Of a DNA stretch of 64,000 bases, positions 1 through 7,991 are shown piece after piece. The translations under genes were made by a program, and so were the position numbers. Source of the stretch: Hyphomonas sp. UBA5111. GTDB taxonomy: Bacteria > Pseudomonadota > Alphaproteobacteria > Caulobacterales > Hyphomonadaceae. The stretch lies in contig DHZF01000048.1 in the NCBI GenBank assembly GCA_002414505.1, positions 58,548 through 122,547 of the forward strand, read 5' to 3'. Within the stretch, counting starts at the first letter, position 1, and each line of letters starts with the position of its first letter. Under the pieces are notes generated by a model. The model ran no database searches and was not told where the DNA came from. It saw nothing but the letters and a program-made list of their open reading frames with translations.

Positions 1-312
1 GCACTCCGTGAAAGAAGACCCTGATAGGGACGCCCCTCGCCAATTAGAGTTGGCCAAGTTGCAGAGATCAAACTTTACATCGCATCCTTCCGCAGCTTCA
101 AATCCTGTGTTTGTCATCTTGCAATGTGTGAAAACAGAGCCGGACAGGTCGGAGGATCGAAACTGACAATCAACCGCATTCACCCGTTTCCAATTTACCG
201 CAGCAAGATCCTGATTGGAGCAATCCACAGAAATGAGCGAAGCGTTTTCCAGGTCTGTGTGTTCACCCTGCTTAATCATGGATAGAAATGTACTTTGATC
301 GTACGTTTTCAT
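1..312 (-). CDS. Pentapeptide-repeat protein, N-terminal part (runs off left edge)
   Basis: A reading frame stays open from an ATG at 312 down to base 1, giving 104 residues with no stop, so the gene continues beyond the window. After about 20 residues the protein falls into the five-residue rhythm of pentapeptide repeats, with Leu or Phe at every fifth place (for example DLSGS VFTHC, NLANS, SLSGS SFTEC). Such proteins fold as right-handed beta-helices; functions vary (gyrase protection, scaffolding) and cannot be told here. A GAGGGA ribosome-binding site sits about 6 bases before the ATG. Several Cys residues fall on the repeat positions. The neighbourhood is scar-like, so the gene may be accessory. 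The fold call is firm; the function is unknown. Confidence 0.75.
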   Translation of the reverse strand, partial: MKTYDQSTFLSMIKQGEHTDLENASLISVDCSNQDLAAVNWKRVNAVDCQFRSSDLSGSVFTHCKMTNTGFEAAEGCDVKFDLCNLANSNWRGASLSGSSFTEC

Positions 313-1094
313 AATGTCCCTCGCGGCGGATCTGAGATTGGAAATGTCGGATCTTGAGCCTGAAAATCTTGCAGGCTTGATCACTGAGGAGGTCGGACTT
401 TCGAGTGGCTTTCATGGTGCGCATGTTTGGCGCTTGCCTTGCTCTGAATTTCTGACGGGGGGCCGGAATCGGGTCAAGGTGCTTACGGGAAAAACGGGCC
501 AATCAGCACGATTTGATTGCGCGGTTACATATTCGACAATAGAAGTTATCTGCGAGTGCAGTACGACATCGGGGTCCGAAAACTTGAGGAAAGTCTTGAA
601 CGTCCCTTAGGGCGATCTGTGAGCAGCGCACATGCACCGTATATAGATAGAGACATTGCCGCGTTCACCAGCCGACACCAGGAATGTCATGCTTCTACAT
701 AAAAAAAAGTGCTGCACATTTTGCTGCACAAAGTGCTGCACGCGAATTTAATTTTTACATTGAAAACAAGCATGTATAATGGCCCGACATGACGGAATAA
801 GGACTTCCTCTCCGCCAGCTCTCGCAAAGTCTGTAAAAACTTAATGAAATCAAAAGTTCGCGCTGCGCGTAATTTGGGGTGTAGGACGTAAAGCTCTTCA
901 GGGGTTTAGGACAGTAAACCGCACGATGCACTAGCAGTAACAATTCTGGAGTAAAGACAACCGCCAGGGGCGCATTGCCAGACATACTTTACCTGGCCAC
1001 TGGCAAGATCAGATTGTTCCCATTTCGAACTTTGCGATCTGCGACCAAGCTGCTCTGTTGCGCGATGCAGAAGTCCCGCTCAGGTGCACCCGAG
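313..1094. other. Gene-poor, AT-richer stretch
   Basis: No convincing gene is seen on either strand. Short open frames exist (for example 314-610 plus and 272-502 minus) but they overlap each other, have poor start sites and no recognisable family. The stretch contains a run of eight A (701-708) followed by three 12-bp direct repeats, and is more AT-rich than the rest of the window, which suggests old insertion or deletion events. Confidence 0.5.
709..744. repeat. Three tandem 12-bp repeats, core TGCTGCAC
   Basis: The core TGCTGCAC occurs at 710-717, 722-729 and 734-741 with an exact 12-bp period, directly after an A8 tract. The period is 4 codons, so on the minus strand it would read as a repeating Val-Gln-His/Gln tetrapeptide, but no gene around it is supported. 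It could be an iteron-like protein-binding site, the edge of a lost mobile element, or the remains of a coding repeat. Confidence 0.7.
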
Positions 1095-1316
1095 GTGCTA
1101 CCATTCAATCAACGCGAGTTCTTCGAGCTTTTCGAACGATACAATGAGGCCACCTGGCCGCTCCAACTGTTTGCGCATGTCATTGGCGCAATCTCAGCTT
1201 TGGTGACGGTCTCCTCCCATCGTTTCGCGGGAGTGGGTTGCCTAGGTTCTCATGCATTGCTCTGGGGTTTGACGGGTGTCGGCTACGACAGGGTATTCTT
1301 GGTTCTATCACTTTAA
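1095..1316 (+). pseudogene. Truncated DUF6064-type membrane protein remnant
   Basis: From 1095 the frame reads LPFNQREFFELFERYNEATWP and later LLWGLTGVGYDRVF, which resembles the conserved start of DUF6064 membrane proteins (PF-x-EQFF-x-VF-x-RYN-x-x-WP, then LLW-x-x-x-GV-x-YH-x-x-FF). These proteins usually run to roughly 200 residues with several membrane segments. Here a TAA stops the frame after 73 residues, just where the next membrane segment should follow, and I see no continuation in another frame. I read it as a decayed fragment. The family is recalled from pattern only. Confidence 0.45.
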
Positions 1317-1543
1317 GGGTTTTCAAAAATACCATTAAATTCAATGGTTCAGTGCGCTTTCATTTGAAAAAACTCATCTTTTCTGAGTTTTACCCACAGA
1401 GAATCTCGAGGCCGGAGAAACACGAATTCGTCTTGTCATTCATTTAGTGCTAAGTTAATTAAATCGTTGTTTCCAACAATTGCTCCGGTCGCGGCGCCAT
1501 ACAGGTGCGCGGAAGAGAGGGCTTCCAGAGAGGCGTTTCCCTT
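1317..1543. other. Leader region of the acyl-CoA ligase gene
   Basis: No gene is supported. The stretch is AT-rich to about 1470 and carries the near-palindromic TetR-type site at 1442-1455, about 90 bases before the ligase start codon, so it most likely holds that gene's promoter. Confidence 0.5.
1442..1455. promoter_or_regulatory. Probable TetR operator, copy 1
   Basis: ATTTAGTGCTAAGT, an imperfect palindrome. With its TTC flank it matches the perfect palindrome at 3899-3912 at 14 of 16 bases. It lies upstream of the acyl-CoA ligase, in the same cluster as the TetR gene that sits beside copy 2. Confidence 0.6.
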
Positions 1544-3010
1544 ATGTCGAACACTGATGTTGCCCTGAGTTCCATGCTCACACATCATGCCCGAAACGCG
1601 CCGTCCCGGGCGGCCGTGATCGTCGAGAATGTTCCCGTCACATATAATGAACTAGATGCGCGCTCGAACCAGCGGGCCCGGATGCTGATGACGCATGGTG
1701 TCGAGTATGGGGATTTCGTCACGGTGGCGCTTCCAAATGGCGTGGAATTCTATGAGACCGTTTTCGCGATCTGGAAACTTGGCGCCATTCCGAACATCGT
1801 GTCGGCCAAGCTGGCGCGTCCGGAAATGGAAGCGATTCTGGAGATCGTTCGCCCCAAACTCTTCGTGGGAACTCCACCGAGGCCCAACATTCCAGCTATC
1901 CGGGAAGGCGAAAGCGCGGCGCAATCATATTCGGTCGAGAGTCTGTCAGAAATTGTGTCCCCACATTGGAAAGCGATGACAAGTGGGGGCTCAACCGGAC
2001 GACCTAAAGTGATCGTTGACGCCATGCCTGCGCGTTGGAATCCGAATGAGGGCTTTCTGGGCCAACGCCCCGGAGATGTGATCCTCAACCCTGGCCCGCT
2101 CTATCACAATGCTCCGTTTCACTGTGTCCACATGGGGCTTTGCATAGGGGCGACGATTGTCGAGATGCGCAAGTTCGACGCGCTGCGTGCGCTGCAACTC
2201 ATGGAGGCGCATAACGTCAATTGGGTGACCATGGTGCCGACGATGATGCATCGCATCTGGCATCTCGGTCCTGACGTGCTGTCCAATTTCAGCCTGCCAA
2301 GCTTGCGCATGATGGTTCATATGGCGGCGCCGTGTGCGCCCTGGCTGAAGCAGGCCTGGATTGACTGGCTCGGGAGCGAACGCGTTTGGGAGTATTACGG
2401 AACGACCGAGGCGACAGGCTCAACCATGATTTCGGGAACCGACTGGTTGTCGCATCGCGGTTCGGTGGGACGCGTTCGCGAAGGCTACGAAGTAAGGATC
2501 CTGGATGCGGAAGGGCAGGAATGCCCCGCCGGTGAAGTTGGGGAAATATATTTCCGTCCACAAGGGGGTGTGGGATCGACCTATCACTACCTCGGAAGCA
2601 CAGCGCGGCGTTGCGGCGAGTGGGAAGCGCCTGGCGATCTCGGTTCTCTGGATGAAGAGGGATATCTCTACCTGTCAGATCGGCGAAATGATTTGATCAT
2701 CTCAGGTGGCGCCAACATCTATCCGGCGGAAGTCGAAGCCGCGATCGAGGCGCACCCCTCTGTTCGTACAAGCGCTGTGATTGGCCTGCCGGATGAGGAT
2801 TGGGGCGCCCGGGTTCACGCGATCGTCCAGCCGCTTGAGGGGGAGGCCCTGAGTGAGGCCGAGTTGATGGAGTTCGTGTCGGGGCAATTGGCGCGCTTCA
2901 AGCTGCCCAAGAGCCTCGAATTCACAAGCGAGTCCTTGCGGGACGAAGCAGGAAAGGTGCGCCGCGCGGCCCTCCGGGATGCACGGCTGGCCTCACCGAT
3001 TGACGAATAG
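1544..3010 (+). CDS. AMP-dependent acyl-CoA ligase
   Basis: 488 residues of the ANL adenylating superfamily: it activates a carboxylic acid with ATP to an acyl-AMP and passes it to CoA. The phosphate-binding motif SGGSTGRPK is at about 147-155, the YYGTTEATG motif at about 284-292, GDLGSLDEEGYLYLSDR with the following DLIISGGANIYP hinge at about 365-395, and the catalytic lysine is K471 in GKVRRA. I prefer the ATG at 1544, which has a GAGAGG site upstream, over the in-frame GTG at 1505. The shape is closer to bile-acid or medium-chain ligases than to long-chain FadD, but the substrate is unknown. A likely TetR operator lies about 90 bases upstream. It runs toward the tetR gene on the other strand. 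Confidence 0.9.
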   Translation: MSNTDVALSSMLTHHARNAPSRAAVIVENVPVTYNELDARSNQRARMLMTHGVEYGDFVTVALPNGVEFYETVFAIWKLGAIPNIVSAKLARPEMEAILEIVRPKLFVGTPPRPNIPAIREGESAAQSYSVESLSEIVSPHWKAMTSGGSTGRPKVIVDAMPARWNPNEGFLGQRPGDVILNPGPLYHNAPFHCVHMGLCIGATIVEMRKFDALRALQLMEAHNVNWVTMVPTMMHRIWHLGPDVLSNFSLPSLRMMVHMAAPCAPWLKQAWIDWLGSERVWEYYGTTEATGSTMISGTDWLSHRGSVGRVREGYEVRILDAEGQECPAGEVGEIYFRPQGGVGSTYHYLGSTARRCGEWEAPGDLGSLDEEGYLYLSDRRNDLIISGGANIYPAEVEAAIEAHPSVRTSAVIGLPDEDWGARVHAIVQPLEGEALSEAELMEFVSGQLARFKLPKSLEFTSESLRDEAGKVRRAALRDARLASPIDE

Positions 3011-3047
3011 GGATGTTGGGCCTCGCGCGGTGGGGCTGGGCTGGACT

Positions 3048-3773
3048 TTATCCGGCCTTCGGCCGCACGCGCTTGGGGCGGCGGCCAGATTTTCCTTTGC
3101 GGCTTTTATAGAGGGCCTCAAATCCGCCAGCCATGAAGGTTACGAACCGGTCCCGGGCCGCTTCGAAATCGTCTGAGGCACACAAATTGTCCGAGAGGCG
3201 ATCAATTCGGCCTGTCTGGGACAGGATGAGCGTATACGCGCCTGAGGTGAACTGGAAGCTCCAGAAGAGGTCCTCGGGCTCTGCATCTGGTAATGCCTTG
3301 CTCAGAAGACTGATGAGCCGCAACACGAGCGGATCAAAATAGGTGTCCATCTTTTCGGCGCCATAACCGGGCGCATTGTTCACCTGTGCGAAGATGCGAC
3401 CGAAATTCCGCCAGCCTTCATCATCATTGATGTAAACATCGAAGGCTTCGTCATAATAGGCCCGCAGGGCACCTTCTATGGTCGGGTGCTCCCCGACTTC
3501 TGCTGCATAGGCGTCCAGGCCAGCTGTCCGCGTTGAGATCGCAAACTCCATGCGCCGGTCGAAGACGGCATCGAACAGCTCTTTCTTGCCATTGAAGTAG
3601 TAGTGAATCAAAGCGGGATGGATGCCCATCTTGTCCGCGACATCCTTGATCGTCACGCCGAAATATCCAAGCTGAGCGAAGAGTCCTTCGCTCGTATCAA
3701 GGATAAGTTTGATCGTTGCGGCCCGTTGCTCTGCGCGCGTGCGGCGAGCCTTGGGTTTCGGCGTTGCTGCCAT
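3048..3773 (-). CDS. TetR-family transcriptional regulator
   Basis: 241 residues. A basic N-terminal tail (KPKARRTRAEQRA) leads into a TetR helix-turn-helix at about 20-65 (VTIKDVADKMGIHPALIHYYF, with the family's typical K-x-x-L/FDA following). The C-terminal two thirds are the helical ligand-binding and dimer domain and end in a very basic tail. ATG 3773 has a strong AGGAAAGG site; a longer frame to 3872 lacks one. It is divergent from the TonB receptor at 4024, with a perfect 14-bp palindrome between them and a close copy before the acyl-CoA ligase. It is therefore likely a local repressor of this catabolic cluster that responds to a substrate or an acyl-CoA. Confidence 0.92.
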   Translation of the reverse strand: MAATPKPKARRTRAEQRAATIKLILDTSEGLFAQLGYFGVTIKDVADKMGIHPALIHYYFNGKKELFDAVFDRRMEFAISTRTAGLDAYAAEVGEHPTIEGALRAYYDEAFDVYINDDEGWRNFGRIFAQVNNAPGYGAEKMDTYFDPLVLRLISLLSKALPDAEPEDLFWSFQFTSGAYTLILSQTGRIDRLSDNLCASDDFEAARDRFVTFMAGGFEALYKSRKGKSGRRPKRVRPKAG

Positions 3774-3898
3774 AAATACCGGCCTTTCCTGATTCGGCGC
3801 CTCCGTCAGACGTGTCGTTCGCCTCACAGTTGCAGCGTTAGGATGGGGCGTAGCCAACGTCCAGTCAAGCAAGCCAGCGTCACAGGCGAAATTAATTC

Positions 3899-3912
3899 AT
3901 TTAGCGCTAAAT
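3899..3912. promoter_or_regulatory. Probable TetR operator, copy 2
   Basis: ATTTAGCGCTAAAT is a perfect 14-bp palindrome in the region between the divergent tetR (start 3773) and TonB-receptor (start 4024) genes. The same core recurs at 1442-1455. Position and symmetry fit an autoregulated TetR operator. Confidence 0.7.
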
Positions 3913-4023
3913 AAATGAACTTGACGGGCCGGATTCACCGGGGTAGCGCTTTTGCAACAATTGAAATCCGCAAAGGCAGGCCAGTCGAGCTTGTTGGAAG
4001 ACGGACATTATCGGGAGGAAAAT

Positions 4024-6675
4024 ATGATTACCAATTCAAAGCTCATTGGCTCAGTGTCAGCCATCACCATCGCGATGGCATGGTCTTGTGCCGCGCCGGC
4101 AGAGGCCCAGTCATCACCTGACCAGGAATCGGCGGAAACCGCGCTGACGACAGGTGCCCCTGAGCAAGATACCGAAGACCAACTTGTTGCCGACAAAATC
4201 ATTGTAACCGGGTCAAGTATCCGGGGCGTACCGCCGACCGGGTCCAACCTGATCGGCGTCACCCGTGACGACATCGAACTCATCGGCGCGGCAACAACTC
4301 CTGACCTGCTTGCGACGGTGCCACAACTGAACAGTTTCAATACTGCGCCCAAAGCCAGCCTTGACGGCTTCGGCTCCTTTGCGCCGGGTCTTCGCGGCCT
4401 GCCAGCGAGTGCAACATTGCCGCTGATGAATGGGCACCGGCTTGTTGCCGCTGCAGCAAATGAGACCAATCCCGACTACCCGCTAATACCTAGCCTCGCG
4501 ATTGAGCGGGTCGAGATCGTCGCAGATGGTGCGTCTTCTATCTATGGCTCGGATGCGGTCGCGGGCGTTGTCAACTTCATCACGCGCAAGCGGTTCTCGG
4601 GCGTTGATGTGTCCGTCGATTACGGGATTGCCGATGATTATGAGTCGTTTACGGCGAATGGACTGGTGGGGCAGGACTGGGGAACGGGGTCCGTACTGGC
4701 TGCCTACCAATACAGGGAGAATGACAACATCACGGGCGGTGATCGTGACTACCGGGCTCTGGATTTCACCTCGTCAGGCGGTGTCGATACGCGCTCTATC
4801 AACTGTCCATCACCTAACGTGCTGGTTGGCGGCACCCTCTATGCCGCCCCGGACCTTGCTCCGAATACTATCAATTATTGCGATAATGGGGCTGCAGCAG
4901 ACCTTTATCCAAGTTCGCGCCTCCACAGCGCATTTGTAAGTGCGCAACAAGATTTGACCGAGCGGGTCACGCTATGGGGCGAAGTCCTGTATTCAGACCT
5001 GGAAGACAAGACACGCGTTGCGCCTGCGGTGCAGACTGTGACGATTGCCAATACGAATCCCTTCTTCCAGGCCCCTCCAGGTACGGGGGCAACCTTCGAG
5101 ACGGTCCTGTTCCGCGCAGACAACCTGGTTGGCGCCGATTACCGTACCAATACTGACAGCCGTAAGGTTGGGAATTCCTCTGCTGGAATGGATGTGGAGT
5201 TGCCCGGAGATCTGAATCTGAGCATCTACGGGACCTATGATTGGGCAGAGAATGACGCCTTCATTCCTACGATCAATGCCGTCGCGCTTGCGGTAGCTGC
5301 TGGGGGGACAAGCGCTGACACGGCGCTGGATCCGTTCGGGCAGGGGACGTCGCCAGCTGTTGTCGATGCGATCCTCGACTCGGCAACTGATGTCACCATT
5401 CAGCAGCGCACCAAGCTAGGGGCCATCAAGCTGGATGGTCCACTGGCTGATCTGCCGGGCGGTGAGTTGAAATTCGCCATAGGTGCCGAATTCCGCCGCG
5501 AAACTTTCGAACAGCGAGGCTTTGTCGGAGCCATCCCGGTCCCGGAAGATCTTTCACGAGACGTGAAGTCTGTTTATGCCGAACTGTTCGTTCCGATTGT
5601 TGGTGACGACAACTCAGCCCCATTCGTCCAACGTCTCGACCTGTCCCTGTCTGGCCGCTTCGATGACTACAGTGATTTCGGATCGACCACGAATCCCAAG
5701 ATCGGGGTGAATTGGGGCCCCGCCGAGGGAGTGAATGTGCGCGGCACCTATGGTCAGTCCTTCCGGGCGCCGGGCATGCGCCAGATAGGTGCTACGGTTG
5801 GTGCGTATTATCTGGATGCGGCGACTGCCGCTGTTGCAGCCCGCGATCCGGCCCGCGGCAATGACCAGGTAAACACGGTCTATCTGCTTGGGGGCAATCT
5901 CGATCTGCAGCCTGAGGAAGCCGAGACCTACTCCTTTGGCGTCGACTGGCAGCCGACTTTCCTGCCAGACTTCCGGGGGAGCGTGACATATTACGATATC
6001 GAATATACCGATGTGATTGGAACCCCGCCAATTGCTCTGGTTTTCGCAGACCCGACTTTTCAGTCCATTGTCTATCGTGATCCCACTGCGGATCAATTGG
6101 GCAGCCTGGTAGGGTTAGGCGTTCCGGTCAATTTGCCGAATCCGCTGCCGCCGATTGGAAACGTCCTGGATCTCCGCCTCAACAATTTTGGTGTGCGGGA
6201 GACCGACGGCGTGGATTTCGATTTCCGCTATCACCGCACTACCGGACTGGGCGAGATCTATACGGGACTGGCGGGCAATTATATCCTGAACTTCGATACC
6301 CAATTGTCGCCGGCCGCGCCTGTTTCCGACAATCTGAAACTCGGCTTGCCCAAGGCGACCTTGAGAGCCTCGGCAGGGCTTACCAGTGGGCCGGTCAGCC
6401 TGGCGGGCTTTGTCAATTACCGGGATGGCATCACGAATACCTACAACACGCCGACCGGCACCGATGTCTATGACGCGGATCCTTATACGACAGTGGATTT
6501 GCGTGTCAGCTGGACACTTCCGAATAGCGGCGTGACGGAGAACACGGTGCTGGGCTTGCAGGTGAATGATCTGTTTGATCAGGAGCCGCCATTTTTTCCG
6601 GGATCGGATGGAATTGGCGGAAACTACAATCCGATCGGCCGTTACATTGCGGTGAACTTGCGGAAGTCATTTTAA
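4024..6675 (+). CDS. TonB-dependent outer-membrane receptor
   Basis: 883 residues. A signal peptide (residues 1-28, ending CAAPAEA before Gln) sends it to the outer membrane. The plug domain follows: KIIVTGSSIRG as the start, then DLLATVPQLNSFN and later VEIVADGASSIYGSDAVAGVVN, the classic plug end. A long beta-barrel fills the rest and closes with YIAVNLRKSF, a terminal Phe as expected for BAM-assembled barrels. ATG 4024 has GGGAGGA eight bases upstream; the frame is open further up to 3952 but without such a site. It probably imports the hydrophobic substrate of this cluster rather than iron, judged only from its neighbours. Likely controlled by the divergent TetR. Confidence 0.93.
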   Translation: MITNSKLIGSVSAITIAMAWSCAAPAEAQSSPDQESAETALTTGAPEQDTEDQLVADKIIVTGSSIRGVPPTGSNLIGVTRDDIELIGAATTPDLLATVPQLNSFNTAPKASLDGFGSFAPGLRGLPASATLPLMNGHRLVAAAANETNPDYPLIPSLAIERVEIVADGASSIYGSDAVAGVVNFITRKRFSGVDVSVDYGIADDYESFTANGLVGQDWGTGSVLAAYQYRENDNITGGDRDYRALDFTSSGGVDTRSINCPSPNVLVGGTLYAAPDLAPNTINYCDNGAAADLYPSSRLHSAFVSAQQDLTERVTLWGEVLYSDLEDKTRVAPAVQTVTIANTNPFFQAPPGTGATFETVLFRADNLVGADYRTNTDSRKVGNSSAGMDVELPGDLNLSIYGTYDWAENDAFIPTINAVALAVAAGGTSADTALDPFGQGTSPAVVDAILDSATDVTIQQRTKLGAIKLDGPLADLPGGELKFAIGAEFRRETFEQRGFVGAIPVPEDLSRDVKSVYAELFVPIVGDDNSAPFVQRLDLSLSGRFDDYSDFGSTTNPKIGVNWGPAEGVNVRGTYGQSFRAPGMRQIGATVGAYYLDAATAAVAARDPARGNDQVNTVYLLGGNLDLQPEEAETYSFGVDWQPTFLPDFRGSVTYYDIEYTDVIGTPPIALVFADPTFQSIVYRDPTADQLGSLVGLGVPVNLPNPLPPIGNVLDLRLNNFGVRETDGVDFDFRYHRTTGLGEIYTGLAGNYILNFDTQLSPAAPVSDNLKLGLPKATLRASAGLTSGPVSLAGFVNYRDGITNTYNTPTGTDVYDADPYTTVDLRVSWTLPNSGVTENTVLGLQVNDLFDQEPPFFPGSDGIGGNYNPIGRYIAVNLRKSF

Positions 6676-6709
6676 TCGTGCCGCACACATTTTCGGAAGT
6701 ATCTTGCTC

Positions 6710-7975
6710 ATGACCCGTGATGCCAGCATCCGCACACATGGGTTTGAGCCCGCGAAGCTTGCCATGGTCAGGCCCTGCCTCCAGGCCTTCATAGATCGTG
6801 GTGAGCTCGCGGGGATTGTTACCCTCACGTCGAGGGGGGGCGATATTGTCCAATCCGAGACCCTTGGCATGAGCGATATCGAGACGGGCATGCGTATGCG
6901 ATCCGACACCTTGTTCCGCATCGCCTCGATGACGAAGCCGATCACCTCGGTTGCTGCCATGATGCTGGTTGAGGAAGGCAGGCTTTCGCTTTCGGATTCG
7001 ATTTCGCGATGGGTTCCCGAACTCGCCAGTCCACGCGTGTTGCGTCATGCCGCCGGCGCGCTCACTGATACGGTGGCTGCCCACCGCGAAATTACGGTGG
7101 AGGACCTGCTGACCCATCGTGCGGGCATTGCCTATGCGTTCTTTTCGGAAGGGCCTCTCCAGGAAGCCTATGATGCCACGCTTGGCAATCCTGCCATGAA
7201 CCGCCTCACGCCCGATGAATGGCTGGCAGCGCTCGGCCACCTGCCTCTGGCTTACCAGCCGGGCGAGCGGTTTCATTATGGCCATTCGACGGATGTGCTC
7301 GGCTTCCTGATTGGCCGGGTCGAAGGCAAACCGTTGCGACAAGTGTTGCAGGAGCGAATTTTCGCGCCTCTTGGCATGCAGGATACGGACTTCTGGCTTC
7401 CCCAAGACAAGCGACATCGTCTCGCAAGCCTGTATGGGTATGACGCGCAGGCGGGCGAACTCGCCCAGGTCGAGGTGGAAATGTATGAGGAGCCGCCGGC
7501 TTACACACCCGGCGGTGGCGGGCTGATCTCCTCCGCGCCGGACTATCACCGGTTCGCCCGAATGTTGCTGGGGGGCGGAGCGTTGGACGGAAGACGTTTG
7601 CTGCAACCCGAGACTGTGCAGCTTATGCAGAGAAACCGCCTGACCAAAGTACAACGTGAGGTGCCGTTCGCAGGCATGCCACTTTGGCAGAAGAACGGTT
7701 TTGGGCTTGGCGTCTCGATCGCCGAAGATCCGGTCGATAATCCCTATGCCTGCGGGGCGCCAGGGTCGATGACGTGGCCGGGTATTTTCGGCACCTGGTG
7801 GCAGGCAGATCCGGTCAATGACCTCGTGATGATCTTCATGATCCAGCACCAAGTTCCTGTTTCCGCCAGCTCTGGAGCCACGATCGCCACGGGACGCGGC
7901 GCTGCCGGTCGGCGCGCTTTGCCCGAATATCAAATGCGGACTTATGAGGCTCTTCAAGTGATGTCTCAGCGATGA
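6710..7975 (+). CDS. Serine hydrolase, class C beta-lactamase fold (CubicO-like)
   Basis: 421 residues. The nucleophile motif is S73-x-x-K76 (SMTK) in the usual RIASMTKPITSV setting. A Tyr-containing second motif YGHS appears near 190, and the C-terminal part has WPGIFGTWWQADP, typical of the EstB/CubicO esterase branch. I see no signal peptide, so a cytoplasmic esterase is likelier than a drug beta-lactamase. The ATG at 6710 has a better distance to CGGAAG than the TTG two codons earlier. It follows the receptor by 34 bases and precedes the transporter by 16, so one operon is likely. A role in cleaving an ester or lactone of the imported substrate is inference. Confidence 0.88.
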   Translation: MTRDASIRTHGFEPAKLAMVRPCLQAFIDRGELAGIVTLTSRGGDIVQSETLGMSDIETGMRMRSDTLFRIASMTKPITSVAAMMLVEEGRLSLSDSISRWVPELASPRVLRHAAGALTDTVAAHREITVEDLLTHRAGIAYAFFSEGPLQEAYDATLGNPAMNRLTPDEWLAALGHLPLAYQPGERFHYGHSTDVLGFLIGRVEGKPLRQVLQERIFAPLGMQDTDFWLPQDKRHRLASLYGYDAQAGELAQVEVEMYEEPPAYTPGGGGLISSAPDYHRFARMLLGGGALDGRRLLQPETVQLMQRNRLTKVQREVPFAGMPLWQKNGFGLGVSIAEDPVDNPYACGAPGSMTWPGIFGTWWQADPVNDLVMIFMIQHQVPVSASSGATIATGRGAAGRRALPEYQMRTYEALQVMSQR

Positions 7976-7991
7976 CGCAGGAGGCCGGCGC

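Noticed and set aside
314-610. A 98-residue plus-strand frame in the left-edge region
   Set aside because: It overlaps short minus-strand frames, has no ribosome site and no recognisable family.
709-744. A CRISPR-like repeat
   Set aside because: Repeats are 12 bp with no spacers; only three units and no cas genes.
6710-7975. A true class C beta-lactamase
   Set aside because: The S-x-x-K motif fits, but there is no signal peptide and the C-terminal WPGIFGTWW-type segment belongs to the esterase branch; it lies in a catabolic operon.
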